DNA from: Leptobrachium leishanense | Taxonomy: Eukaryota > Chordata > Amphibia > Anura > Megophryidae | Length of the DNA stretch: 64,000 nt | Assembly (NCBI GenBank): GCA_009667805.1 | Contig: CM019075.1 | Location: forward strand, 12,353,738 to 12,417,737 | Direction of reading: 5' to 3' | Shown: piece after piece, positions 35,151-46,018 of the stretch | Position numbering within the stretch: position 1 is the first letter of the stretch | Layout of the letters: each line of letters opens with the position of its first letter | Made by a program: the position numbers and the translations under genes | The notes under the pieces: model-generated | The model's database searches: none | Seen by the model: the letters and a program-made list of their open reading frames with translations, nothing else | What the model was told of the DNA's origin: nothing

Positions 35151-35999
35151 ACTCCGCAGATCCAGGATCCCTGCATACCCAGGACCCTCTGCCTCAAAGA
35201 CTCTTCCGTTTCTATTTTCCTATTTATTGTTCTAAAGATCTCCTTCTCTCTTCCTTCTCCATATCTGGTTTAACCCTGCTCTAAGTTCAAGCTACACTTT
35301 TCCTTTATATGTAGTAGTATAGTTTAGTGTAGTTTAGTTTTGTTACTTTTGGTCTACCTTTCTCTCATCTTGCCTTTTTAGTTTCTTATTGCTGATTATT
35401 ATTTATACAGTGTTTCCCTTCCTCGTCTTATCCAGCTCCTTGAGATATATATATATATGTATGTATGTATGTATGTTTATTGCCTTTTTGTGTTACTCCT
35501 AAATAAACCCCTTTTGTTCATATACGTCTTTCTATTTCCCATCATTGCACATTGGGCTCAAACCTGCCACCCCGGAACCAGCTCCCTGACATCCGCACTG
35601 CACAACGGCCGCAAGAACGTACAACCCCTAGAACGGCCGCACAAAGTGCACTGCGTCCGCAACGTCCGCATAGCTTTGTGTGTGAGTGATGGAACGTGGT
35701 CAGACGGACTGCATTTATACGTCCAGCATTTTACACGGACAAAATGGTTTTGCTTTTTAATTTATTTTCCCGCCTACATCCGTCAAAATATATACGTCAG
35801 TGATAAACAGACTGTCTGGCCACTACTGCGTCTTCCCTACTGACATACGTCTGTGTGCACGAACGTACAGTCCGTAGAAATCATGCTCGTCTGACCCTAG
35901 CCTTAAATAACCACAACCCCTCCCCCTTTTTCATATGCAATTTGCTTTCGTACGTACATACACAAATTGCGTATCTTGCGTACTTTTCACACAAGGTAT

Positions 36000-36192
36000 G
36001 CGAGCGCTTGGTCAGAGGGATGGGTTGATGCTGCGAGCGCTTGGTCAGAGGGATGGGTTGATGCTGCGAGCGCTTGGTCAGAGGGATGGGTTGATGCTGC
36101 GAGCGCTTGGTCAGAGGGATGGGTTGATGCTGCGAGCGCTTGGTCAGAGGGATGGGTTGATGCTGCGAGCGCTTGGTCAGAGGGATGGGTTG
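36000..36192. repeat. 33-bp minisatellite, six units
   Basis: Nearly identical units containing GAGCGCTTGGTCAGAGGG and ATGGGTTGATGCTGC. The period is a multiple of three, so frames stay open in several registers without being genes. Confidence 0.95.
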
Positions 36193-36605
36193 GAGGTGGA
36201 GGTGGAAGGGAGTGACTTTGCTCAAGTGACTTGAGCTGAGTGAGAGGGAATGGGTATGGACAAAAGACCGGATCTGAGTGTGGGAGTGAATTTGGGGAAA
36301 GGAACCAGACCAAAGGGAGGGAATGGCAGATCCCAACCAGGGAGGGTGGGGTGGTGGCACAGGACTCCAGCTTCAAGTAAGGATAAAACCCAGGCATACA
36401 GCTCCTTCACCCAGTGCCAGTATCCTATTGTTTGTGTTATAGTTCTGCTACTGTTGTAAACGGAATAAAAACAAACTTGTTGTGTCTGACATAACCCTAG
36501 AACTAAATGATAACCTAGTAAAGCAGTGGGGCATCTTCTCCAATCAGCTCCGAAGCTGAGGTTATTTACGTTTACCTCAGTCTGACTCAAAAACAGTGTG
36601 TTTCC

Positions 36606-37161
36606 GCGCCATCGCCGGAAAAACATACGGATCCGGGGTGTTCCGGAGACTGTGCCTGCGGGTGCTTTGCTGGATTATGTCACCCGGCTCGCTTCCCACG
36701 TACTGAGGTCTCCGCCAGACGCATCTGCTATCTTTTGTTCTGCCGTTCGCCTTAGAAAAGCTGCTACGGCCCCTAAGGATGCTCCTCGGGACGTGCTTGC
36801 TGTTGCTAGCGTGGAAAATGACAAGCGACGCCTTATGTCCTCCAAGACGGCCCGGGCTCCGCTACTTTTTGAGACAACCACTCTGCAACTCTTTAACGAC
36901 CTACCTTTTGTGACTTTACTGGCTCGGAGACGCTTTCGAGAGGTGGCCAGTTTCCTTCGCGGGGACGGGATACGGTACCGTTGGGGTACAGCGGGATCTC
37001 TGATTATCTGCTATGACAACTTGAACCACGCGGTGACTACCCCCGAAGAAGCGTGGCACCTTCTGCACTCTCTGGGCCTGTCGCACTCCAGGGTGGCAAC
37101 CGACCCGAGCTCCCGGGGATCACCCCCTGACACCTCCGGACCTGGGTTGAATTGGAGATGA
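36606..37161 (+). pseudogene. L1-type ORF1 protein, C-terminal part
   Basis: The translation includes RRKNIRIRGVP (start of the RRM), LQLFNDLPFVTLLARRRF and RYRWGTAGSL, aligning with residues about 256-400 of the ORF1 protein at 17637-18905. It has no start codon because of 5' truncation. The frame is otherwise open to its natural TGA. Confidence 0.85.
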
Positions 37162-37737
37162 TCCTCCATTACTGGTAATGGCCCCGGAGTTTGGTCCCAT
37201 GAGCTGGCTCCTTATTCCGCTCATGTATTATGGTATTATGTGTTGTTTTTTTTTTTTTTTTTTTGTTGTTTTTTTTTTTTTTTTCGGGACGTTATTCCTC
37301 TTCTACGCAGTTCTCTTGAGTCCCTTATTTCTCTACCGATGTATTACTCCTCCATCCCCCACCACCCGGTCATGTAGGCCCCATAGAAAGCCACCTTATT
37401 GTTTATTTGTTTATTTATATTTTTTCTTCGGACAGTTTATTCCCTTTGGGACTTCATAGGATGGACTATGTTGCACACCTTTTTCCTTTTTGTCCCCTGC
37501 TCGCTGTGGACTTTTTGCTTTTTCTTGGTGCGGACACTCCCACCCCCCCCCCCACCCCATTTTTAATATTTGTTTTATTGTTTATGTTTTTCTAATCTGA
37601 TATATCTTTTTGACGCCCACTTCGCTTTCATTTTGTGGTGTCTATGTGAATATGTTGTTTGGCCCTGCGAGGCCAAGGTTTCCGGTCGACTGTGACCTTA
37701 TTTCCTTTCAAAATAAAAATATAAAATTTAAAAAAAA
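36606..37737 (+). mobile_element. L1-type ORF1-only element, 5'-truncated copy
   Basis: Begins inside the RRM of an ORF1 protein, runs through the ORF1 stop into a pyrimidine-rich 3' UTR of about 570 bp and ends in an A-run. The duplication AAAAACAGTGTGTTTCC flanks it (36589-36605 and about 37738-37754; its leading As merge with the poly(A)). The terminal motif TTTGGCCCTGCGAGG is shared with the full copy at 17087-19100. As there, no ORF2 sequence lies between ORF1 and the 3' UTR. Confidence 0.85.
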
Positions 37738-37871
37738 AAAAACAGTGTGTTTCCCCTACACAGGACGATTAATCGACACCAATAAATCGATAATGGAAAT
37801 AGTTGACAACTATTTTAATCATTGATTAGTTGTTGATTAATCGATTTAGTTGTTTCAGCCCCACTTTGTAC

Positions 37872-38562
37872 AATTTGCCATTTTGGGACTACCATTAAGG
37901 AGTAAATGCAACTTTATACAGGGATTTCCTCAGACCTGAAAGCTCTTAAAGGCTGGTTCAGGTTTAAAAAAAAAAACCCACAAGAAAGGCAGCTCTAATT
38001 CTGCCTGATAACCTGATTTATTCTGTTTTTCTAGGTGTAAGTTACCATTTTCCGGTTCAAGTTATTGCAAGAAAGTGAAAATACATGAAATGTCCACCTC
38101 CCCAAAAAAAGCAAGTTGAAGCCAGTTTATAAATGTCAAGGTGTGATGTTAAACTAGACATGCAGTTGCCATAGAAACGATGTGGGGCGAAAAAAACCCC
38201 ACCAAATTCTAGGTTGTCTTATTTTTTTTTTAAGGAATGTCTCTGGTGATCATTTTATAATAATTCATGGAATTTCTAATAGGAACAATAACAACGACGT
38301 CCTACAGGACCCGGGAACCATAACATCAACTTTCTCGTCTATCATTCAAGACAACATATTAAAAAGTGATTTAAAACAAAATGCAAACTGGGACAGAAAA
38401 TGAAAAATGGTGAAAAAAGTATCCCTGTGTCACATAGTGACTTGCAAATTAAGACCTAAAGCTCGGGGAAGCAGGTCTACACTCTGAGAGGTGGATATCT
38501 TGTTTTTACTGTAACATTGCATAGTGAGAAACGTATTTGTGAAGTGGTGTAAGACACTTTAG
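37872..38562. other. Non-coding stretch, nothing recognised
   Basis: No gene-like frame or transposon end seen. Confidence 0.4.
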
Positions 38563-39146
38563 GGGGTTATTCAGAGAGCACCGAAATGTCGCCGACATTC
38601 CAGTGCCCTTTCATTCCCCGTACTTTGGGGCAATTCGGTGATTCTAGTTTGCCGACTCTGCGCTGTATTCAAGTACAACCGCAGGGTCCCCGGAGTGCAG
38701 GGAAAACCCACCGCAAACCCGGCGAACACTCAAAGAATATGCAGAAAACGTTTTTGCAGAAAAATGCCTAAAAGATCCGAAAGAAATCTATAAATAGACT
38801 TTTTACAGCAGAATAAAATAATAAAGTTTATTAGATTAAAATGGGAATATTTTTAACATTGACGCCTATGGGATTCTCCTGAATAAACCTGTCGAATGAA
38901 ACCACTGAACAGCAGGGCAATTCGGCAACTTTTCCCTGCTGTTTGGTGTCTGTGAATAGATTAACCATTGCTTCTCTATGGGAGATTTCACTGCCTTCGG
39001 ACATCACCGTACATGCAGGCAATTCGCCAAAATTTAGCGAACTGCCTGCTCTCTGAATAGCCGAATGGCCCTGATATGTCACCGAACGCTGAACTTCAGT
39101 GTCCGGTTGCATTTCTGCGACATTTTGGACCTCTCTGAATAACCCC
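38563..39146. mobile_element. MITE with GGGGTTATTCAGAGAG ends, intact copy
   Basis: The left GGGGGTTATTCAGAGAGCAC and right CTCTCTGAATAACCCC ends are inverted, with TTA on both sides (38560-38562, 39147-39149). A 3-bp TTA duplication suggests a PIF/Harbinger relationship. The second copy is at 15774-16954. Confidence 0.8.
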
Positions 39147-39643
39147 TTATGTTGGCTTAAACCAAGACGCTGGTGAGAGATGGTGTCTTCTTTTCAGTCA
39201 ACAGAGACCTTAGTAATATTTGCCCGCTTGTCAACAATCGTGGTCCTCCAGATGCTCAGCTACTCATTAAGTTGCCAGAGGCTAATGGGAGAAGTAGTTC
39301 CAAACCTCTGGAGGGCCAAGATTGCTGACTCCCTGCCCTAAACATTAATCCTACCCATGCATTTCTTCACTTCTAGCTAGGAATGCACCGATACCACTTT
39401 AAGACCGACTACGAGTACCGATACTTTCTTCAAGTACTCACCAATACCAAGTACCGATACTTTTATTTTATGTCATGTGAACGCTTCTCAATAAGAACAG
39501 ACCTCATATAAAAATGCCCCCAGCTCACATGTATATATCCCCCGAGATATATATATATATATACAGAATGCCCCCAGCTCACATGTAGCTTGTCCCCAGC
39601 TCACATGGATATGTAGCTTGCCCCCAGCTCATATGGATATATA

Positions 39644-40602
39644 ACCAAAAATATACGTATCTGGTAGCGCAATGTCAATCGTCTCAGGATCAGGGTGTTT
39701 CTCATATATAGTACATCATCCACATGGGTTATATATACAAAAAACAGACAGAATATAATTGTGCAAACTGTATTATTGCAATGTTAGAAATGTTAGAGGA
39801 TAATCCAACTCACAAGTACAGAGCCCTATCACTGGCTCTGAGTGGTTTAGTGCGTCTGGGTTGTTTTTCTTCTATTTCAAAAGGTAGCCCACACCTTTAA
39901 AGCATATGCGACTTTTTTTGCTCATTGGATATAAAAGAAAACAGAGAGAAGAACTCCCTAGTGCAGATCAACTAATATTCAATCGGAATAGATGAAGGTG
40001 AGATGTTAACTCACGTTTGGTAGAGCTTTTATCCAAGCTCTAGGAAATCAGGCATGTGGATTTATCGGTGGGTTATAAATCCACATGCCTGATTTCCTAG
40101 AGCTTGGATAAAGAGCTCTACCAAACGTGAGTTAACATCTCATCTTCATCTATTCCGATTGAATATTAGTTGATCTGCACTAGGGAGTTCTTCTCTCTGT
40201 TTTCTTTTATATCCAATGAGCAAAAAAAGTCGCATATGCTTTAAAGGTGTGGGCTACCTTTTGAAATAGAAGAAAAGCAACCCAGACACACTAAACCACT
40301 CAGAGCCAGTGATAGGGCTCTGTACTTGTGAGTTGGATTATCCTCTAACATTTCTAACATTGCAATAATACAGTTTGCACTATTATATTCTTTCTGTTTT
40401 TTGTATATATAACCCATGTGGATGATGTACTATATATGAGAAACACCCTGGTCCTGAGAAGCGATTGACATTGCGCTACCAGATACGTATATTTTTGTTG
40501 ATTGTTACACTTGGTTTAGGGGAAACCTCTACACATCTGGTTTGGCATCGGGAACGGGTGTTGTCACATTCTTTGGGCGCTTACCATTTCTTCTAATCAA
40601 TT
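39644..40602. mobile_element. Large palindromic insertion of unknown class
   Basis: A near-perfect inverted repeat has arms 39645-40063 and about 40068-40500, centred near 40066, followed by about 100 bp without a mirror. The 14-bp sequence CATATGGATATATA occurs immediately on both sides (39630-39643 and 40603-40616). The flanking minisatellite reads on correctly if one copy is removed, so it is a target duplication. That length fits target-primed retrotransposition rather than a cut-and-paste element. No protein is encoded. A Penelope-like or twin-primed retroelement is possible. Confidence 0.75.
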
Positions 40603-40629
40603 CATATGGATATATAGCTTGCCCTCAGC

Positions 40630-41375
40630 TCACATGGAGATTGCCCCCCCCCTCTTATGGATATTGCCCCCAGCTCACATGGAGATTATCCCCAGCTCAC
40701 ATGGATATTGCCCCAGCTCATATGGATTTTGCCCCCAGCTTTCATGGATATGCCCCCAGCTCACATGGATATGCCCCCAGCTCACATGGATATTGCCCCA
40801 GCTCATATGGATATTGCCCCCAGCTTTCATGGATATGCCCCCAGCTCACATGGATATGCCCCCAGCTCACATGGATATGCCCCCAGCTCTCATGGATATT
40901 GCCCCAGCTCACATGGATATGCCCCCAGCTCTCATGGATATGCCCCCAGCTCACATGAATATTGCCACAGCTCTCATGGATATTGCCACAGCTCTCATGG
41001 ATATGCACCCAGCTCACATGGATATTGCCCCCAGCTCACATGGATATGCCCCCAGCTCTCATGGATATTGCCCCAGCTCGCATGGATATGCCCCCAGCTC
41101 TCATGGATATGCCCACAGCTCTCATGGATATTGCCACAGCTCTCATGGATATTGCCACAGCTCTCATGGATATGCACCCAGCTCACATGGATATTGCCCA
41201 CAGCTCACATGGATATGCCCCAGCTCTCATGGATATGCCCCCAGCTCTCCTGGATATGCCCACAGCTCTCATGGATATTGCCCCCAGCTCATGGATATGC
41301 CCCAGCTCTCATGGATATGCCCCCAGCGCTCATGGATATTGCCCCCAGCTCATGGATATGCCCCCAGCTCGAACG
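40630..41375. repeat. Minisatellite inside the second hAT copy, 20-22-bp unit
   Basis: Units built on GCCCCCAGCTCACATGGATA, with CTCTCATGG and TTGCC variants. The variant order near 40965-41030 recurs near 41140-41200. Open frames of up to 277 codons on both strands result from the repeat. Confidence 0.95.
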
Positions 41376-41387
41376 CTGGGGAAGCTG

Positions 41388-41685
41388 GCCGCGTGCATGA
41401 AAAGCACGTGGCCAGCGTTCCCCTCCGGCAGCAGCGATACTCATCTGTCTGAAGGTCCGGTCGCGCTGCTGTGATGCGATCACGTGGCCGCCAGGTGCCT
41501 CTGTGATGCTGCCTCCAGCCGAGAGGCAGCGTCACAGATGCACCCGTCGGCCACATGAACGCATCACAGCAGCGTGACTGGACCTTCAGACGGGTGAGTA
41601 TCGCTGCCGCCGGAGGGGAATGCTGGCCGCGTGCTTTTCATGCACGCGGCCAGCATCCCCAGCCCCGCGGATACCGGCAAGCTGG
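41388..41685. repeat. GC-rich foldback in the second hAT copy
   Basis: The outer pieces GCTGGCCGCGTGC and GCACGCGGCCAGC, and inner pieces GAAGGTCCGGTC and GACTGGACCTTC, form an imperfect palindrome with a centre near 41530. The position in the element corresponds to the two hairpins of the first copy, but the sequence differs. Confidence 0.85.
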
Positions 41686-41809
41686 CCCAGCGCTGGCTTC
41701 CGGTATCGGGGGGGTGTATCGGGCCATTTGTACGAGTACCAAGTACTCGTGCAAACAGCAGTATCGGCACCGATACCGATACTAGTATCGGTGCATCCCT
41801 ACTTCTAGC

Positions 41810-42740
41810 TATTATTATTATACTTTATTTATGAAGCGCTAGCATATTCCACAGCGTTGTACATTGGGCACAGTATAGACAGGGTTACAATACATTGAAC
41901 ATCATTTGATAAACCAGTACAGGAGGAAACGAGGGCCCTATTCCCGTGGGAACTCACAATCTAGAAGGGTTGGTGGTGGAAACAGGAGAGGACTGCAAGG
42001 TGAGAGTGATGGACTGCAAGGCGAGAGTGATGGACTGCAAGGCAAGAGTGATGGACTGCAAGGCGAGAGTGATGGACTGCAAGGCGAGAGTGATGGACTG
42101 CAAGGTGGGTGTGATGGACTGCAAGGTGGGAGTGATGGACTGCAAGGTGGGAGTGATGGACTTGAAGGTGAGATTGATGGACTGCAAGGTGAGAGTGATG
42201 GATTGAAAGGCGAGAGTGATAGACTGCAAGGCGAGAGTGATGGACTGCAAGGTGAGCGTGATGGACTGGTTGGGGCAGTGAGGAGTATTAGTGAGTTGGG
42301 TGGTTGGCTTGCCTGAATAGGAATGTCTTAAGTGAGCATTTAAAGGAAGTGAAACTAGGGGAAACTAGGGTTTTTCTGACAGGAATTACCTGTGAGTGTT
42401 TAAGCGATTATTCCTCTATTCCTATCAGCGCTACCCTATTTTGTGAAACTAGGGGAAAGTCTGACCGTACGAGGGAGAGCGTTCCAGAGAATGGGGGCCG
42501 CGAGTGAGAAATCCTGTAGTAGGTTATGGGAAGAGGTGATACGGGGGAAGCTAGGCGTAGGTCACTGTTTGACCTTAGGGAGCGGGCTGGGGTATATTTA
42601 GTGATTAGTGAGGACAGGTGGATGAATCGGGCAGATGCGTTCAGAATGGATTGTAGGGGGGCGAGGCGGGAGAGAGGGAGGCCAGCTAGAAGATTATTAC
42701 AATAGTCAAGTCGGGAGATTACAAAGACGTGAATGAGTTG
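41810..42740 (-). mobile_element. L2-like LINE/SINE 3' region with (ATT)n tail
   Basis: Starts with (ATT)n and TTTATGAAGCGCTAGC, then ATATTCCACAGCG, ACAGGGTTACAATACATTG and GAACTCACAATCTAG. The same segment lies in the opposite orientation at 63067-63226. Tails of short TAA repeats after an AGATTGT...AATATG-type segment are characteristic of L2-related elements. Beyond 42270 the sequence (GCGTTCCAGAGAATGGGGG, ATTACAATAGTCAAG) looks like diverged LINE/SINE sequence but is uncertain. Confidence 0.6.
41985..42275. repeat. 21-bp minisatellite, about 13 units
   Basis: Units around GGACTGCAAGGCGAGAGTGAT. The period of seven codons leaves all frames open (for example repeats of GLQGESD). It lies within the L2-like fragment. 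Confidence 0.95.
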
Positions 42741-43884
42741 CTTTGTCGGGTCATCTTTATGTTCATTCCACTTTACCCTACCAATGTTTTATTAATCCTT
42801 ACCAGTCCTAAACTAAGGTCTCCTGAAACCCTATCCTCCTCAAGAGCTACCTCTAAAACACTCAGCTAAATCACGGAACGATAAATATACCCTAATCCTT
42901 CTAACACTGTCGATTGTGAATACAATGTTTGACTATATTGTAACAAAGATGTGCAAAACTCATTCTCCAGCTTCGGAGAGGTGTTAGAGACTCAAGCTTA
43001 CACGGCGATGAAATTCTCAGGGGATATAGTAGAACACGAATTTGAGTATTTTCCTACACGGATACATATCAGGTACCCAGGATGCACATATGCAATGCAA
43101 CACATGTGTGTGTGAAAAATGTAGGAAGAAAAACTTCTCTACATTGTTTGGCAGAAAGTAACGATAAAATGCTTAAACAAAAAGATGGCCATTTGTAATA
43201 ACTCGAGTTAATTATTTTCTTAAGAATGTATATTGCTACGGGGAATTGTTACTTCTGCCAATTAAAACACACGTACATGTAAAACAAATGGCAAATAGCT
43301 TACATATGAAAATCGAAAGCGGCTCGATAGCTGCATGGAATGCAACAACAAATAATTCATTTTTACTGCAAAAAAATATGAAAGGCTTCGAAAAATTCAC
43401 TCCCGTCAATACACTTTTGTTTTTAATGATTCTTAGCCCTTTTTTATATGACTTGTACCTGGGAAAATTAAAGTGAATCCCATGCATAGGGGATATTCAC
43501 AAATCAGAACAAATTATTGTGTCTACACTCTGGAATATTCATTAAGTTGAACCATTTGCGTCACGATTATTGTAGGCAAAACCATGAAAATGTCTGATTT
43601 GTTTTGTTTTATATTTTTTTACTCACTTCTTTATTTCATAATAAATTTTGAGATACTTATGTTTACTAGCAAAAGAAAGCCTGAACTATCCCCTAAAACG
43701 AATATATAGGTCTACAATCTTAAGCTGTATATACCGTTCACTTTAGTTTATCAGAGGTTTCACAGACGTGTATACAGTATACAAATTTTACTTAAAGTGT
43801 ATGATGGTAAAAAAGATGGAAAACACACAAAAAAAATCCCTGGCACTCAGGGTTAAATCCTTCATTTGCCCCTTTATTCCCAGG
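42741..43884. other. AT-rich non-coding stretch
   Basis: No supported gene or repeat ends. Confidence 0.4.
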
Positions 43885-44264
43885 TACAGTTAGGTCCATT
43901 TATATTTGGACACAGGCGCCATTTTTCAGGTATTTACCAAAACATATTTAAGCTATAGTAATATAATGGATATGGTCTGAAAGTGCACACTCTCAGGTTT
44001 AATCTGAGGGGATGAACATCCAAATTGGAGAAAGGGTTTAGGAATTACAGCTTTTAAGAGTAGCCAACCCCCTTTTTTCAAGGGACCAAAGTAAGTGGAC
44101 AATTAAATCAAAAGCTGTTTCATGGCCAGGTGATTTCTTCATCTATTAAGCAGGTAAAAGGTCTGGAGTTGATTCTAAGTGTAGTATTTGCCTTTGGAAT
44201 CTATTGCTGTGAACCTACGTTCGAAGGAGCTGTCCATGCAAGTGAATAGGCAGTTGTAAGGATT

Positions 44265-45300
44265 CAAAAACAAAACAAATCCATCAGAGAGATAGCAGCA
44301 ACATTAGGAGCGGCCAAATCAACAGTTTATACATTCTGAGGAAAGAACTGGTGAGCTCAGCAACATAAAAAGGCCTGGACGTTCACGGAAGACAACAGTG
44401 GTGGATGATTGCAGGATCCTCTATATGGTAAAGAAAAACCCAACATCCAGACAAGTGTAGGACACTAAAAAACAACTATATAGTAGGGTTTAATCCCAAT
44501 TTGTTTGGAGAGCTCTGTTTTTCCACTACCTCTGATGGAGGTTAGTGGACCTTTTTTAAGTGTAGGACACTCTCCAGGAGTTGGGTGTATCATTGTCAAA
44601 GTCTACAATCAAGAGAAGACTTCACGAGAACAAATACGGAGAGTTCATCACAAGATGCAAACCATTCATAAGGCTGAAGAATAGAAAAGCCAGATTAATC
44701 TGCCCAAAAAAATCTAAGAAAGCCAGACAAGTTCTGGAGAAGTATTCTTTGGACGAATTAAACTAAGATTAATCTGTACCAGAATGACGGGAAGAAAAAT
44801 GTGTGGAGAAGGCTTGGAACAGCTCATGATCCAAAGCACACAACGTCATCTGTAAAACATGGTGGAGGCAGTGTGATGGCATGGGCGTGCATGGCTTCCA
44901 GTGGCACTGGGTCATTGGTGTTTATTGATGAAGTGACAGAAAACAGAAGCAACCAGATGAATTCAGCAGTGTTTAGAGATATACTGTCAGCCCAGATTCA
45001 GACAAATGCAGCACAGTTGATTGGACGGCGCTTCCCAGTACAGATGGACAATGATCCAAAACACACGACAAAAGCAACCCAGGAGTTTTTGAAGGAAAAG
45101 AAGTAGAATATTCTGCAATGGCCGAGTCAGTCACCTGATCTCAACCCAATTGATCCGCATTTCACTTGCTGAAGGCAAAACTAAAGGCAGAAAGACCCAC
45201 AAACAAAATACAACTGAAGACAGCTGCAGTTAGAGCCTAGTTAGAGCAAAGTATCAGAAAGGAGGAAACCAAGCCCTTGGTAATGTCCATGGGTTCCAGA
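44265..45300 (+). pseudogene. Tc1 transposase, multiply frameshifted
   Basis: Recognisable pieces: about 44581-44766 (SKSTIKRRLHENKYG) and 44801-45106 (HDPKHTTSSVKHGGGSVMAWACMA, then QMDNDPKHTTKATQEFL). The latter holds the second catalytic aspartate. Reading on, CAGTCACCTGATCTCAACCC and the following codons give the SPDLNPI region in another frame. Several frameshifts, stops and a 91-bp insertion make it inactive. Confidence 0.85.
44467..44557. mobile_element. 91-bp insertion with 14-bp target duplication
   Basis: AAGTGTAGGACACT occurs at 44453-44466 and 44558-44571, bordering 91 bp that begin AAAAAAC and end CTTTTTT. The duplication length and homopolymer ends point to a tiny retrotransposed piece, source unknown. 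Confidence 0.6.
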
Positions 45301-45663
45301 TTTCAGGCAGTCATTGCCAGTAAAGGATTCTCAACATTATATTCATTTGTCCATTTTTAATATTATCATAAATAAAATGTTCAATTACATTTGAGCCCCT
45401 GAAAATGGGGGGGGGGGGCGCAGCTGTGTATAAAAAATGGTTGCAGCTCCTAAAATTTGTACTTGATATTTATGTTCAAGCCCTTGAATTAAAGTTGAAA
45501 GTCTGCACTTCAAATACATTTGGATTGTTTCGTTTTAATTTTATTCTGGTGGCGAACAGACCCAAAAGTATGAAAATTGTGCCTGCGTCCAAATATATAT
45601 GGACCTAACTGCATATGGCCTGTGCTGCAGACCCCATTCAGAAGGCCAGCAAACAGATGTAAA

Positions 45664-45735
45664 TACCTGTAAAAACAGGAAAGAAAGAAGAGAGACAATA
45701 TGGATGCTCTCTCTAACAGCAGCCTCATGGTTATC
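45664..45735. repeat. Dispersed duplication, copy 1
   Basis: ACCTGTAAAAACAGGAAAGA and the following 50 bp match 46845-46917 with few differences. Nature unknown. Confidence 0.8.
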
Positions 45736-45821
45736 TTTATTACACGTGTATGGTTTTCGATTGCTTTTAAAACCATACAATTTTCATTCTAAATGACCAA
45801 GTAACATGTCATCTTAATTTC

Positions 45822-45824
<3 letters not shown>

Positions 45825-45855
<31 letters not shown>
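45825..45855. repeat. (TA)n microsatellite
   Basis: About fifteen uninterrupted TA units. Confidence 0.95.
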
Positions 45856-46018
45856 CTTTTCCCGTGAATCAGTCTCACAGACTTTACATCCTTATATATG
45901 CAACGTGTTTTAGTGATTCCTTTTCCTTCTGCACATAAGGGGATGGCATCATGCCAAGACATTGAACAATTTAATCTTATAGAAGATAATAATGCATCTG
46001 CATAAAAAGTACGTTTTA

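Larger units (their letters stand above)
34322..35591 (+). mobile_element. Solo LTR (Gypsy-like ends) with internal minisatellites
   Basis: Starts TGTCATGTGCC and ends CCCTGACA, flanked by TCCGC (34317-34321 and 35592-35596). A TATA box (CTATAAAAGAGG, 34458-34469) and an AATAAA signal (35502-35507) are in the order expected for U3-R-U5 on the plus strand. Two tandem repeats lie between them. No internal region remains, so it is a solo LTR. Confidence 0.9.
34213..35902. mobile_element. PIF/Harbinger-type MITE split by a solo LTR
   Basis: The left part (34213-34321) begins GGCTGGGGTCAGACGAGTG. The right part (35592-35902) ends CTCGTCTGACCCTAGCC. TTA flanks are at 34210-34212 and 35903-35905. 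It is inverted relative to its neighbour at 33735. Removing the LTR and one 5-bp duplication leaves a normal member of the 447-bp subfamily. Confidence 0.9.
33628..37863. mobile_element. hAT-type MITE (TAGGGCTGCAACTAACG ends) expanded by nested insertions
   Basis: The left end TAGGGCTGCAACTAACGA and right end TAGTTGTTTCAGCCCCA are inverted, with AT-rich TAATCGATTA-type subterminal repeats at both sides. The 8-bp flanks CTTTGCAC (33620-33627) and CTTTGTAC (37864-37871) match at seven positions. Inside lie two PIF-type MITEs (33735, 34213), a solo LTR inside the second of these (34322), a 33-bp minisatellite (36000) and a truncated ORF1-only LINE (36606). Most of the 4.2 kb is therefore inserted DNA. 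Confidence 0.85.
39378..41801. mobile_element. Non-autonomous hAT-type transposon, second copy, with minisatellite
   Basis: Ends TAGGAATGCACCGATACCAC and AGTATCGGTGCATCCCTA are inverted. A perfect 8-bp duplication CTTCTAGC flanks it (39370-39377, 41802-41809). It shares ends and subterminal sequence (TAAGAACAGACC, ATGTCATGTGA) with 22726-24412. Inside are a minisatellite with the same core, a nested palindromic insertion (39644-40602) and a GC-rich foldback (41388-41685). Confidence 0.95.
43887..45611 (+). mobile_element. Degenerate Tc1-type transposon (CAGTTAGGTCC ends)
   Basis: The left CAGTTAGGTCCATTTATATT and right ATATATATGGACCTAACTG ends are inverted. TA flanks the left (43885-43886); the right flank reads CA, one base changed. 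Length is about 1.7 kb including a 91-bp insertion. This is a different Tc1 family from 25575-27186. Confidence 0.9.

Noticed and set aside
35457..35843. 128-codon frame
   Set aside because: It crosses the boundary between the solo LTR and the PIF-type MITE, so it cannot be an original gene.
40542..41474. Open frames of up to 277 codons on both strands
   Set aside because: Produced by the 20-22-bp minisatellite in the second hAT copy.
41906..42316. 136-codon frame with seven-residue repeats
   Set aside because: A 21-bp minisatellite keeps any frame open; it lies in a LINE/SINE remnant.
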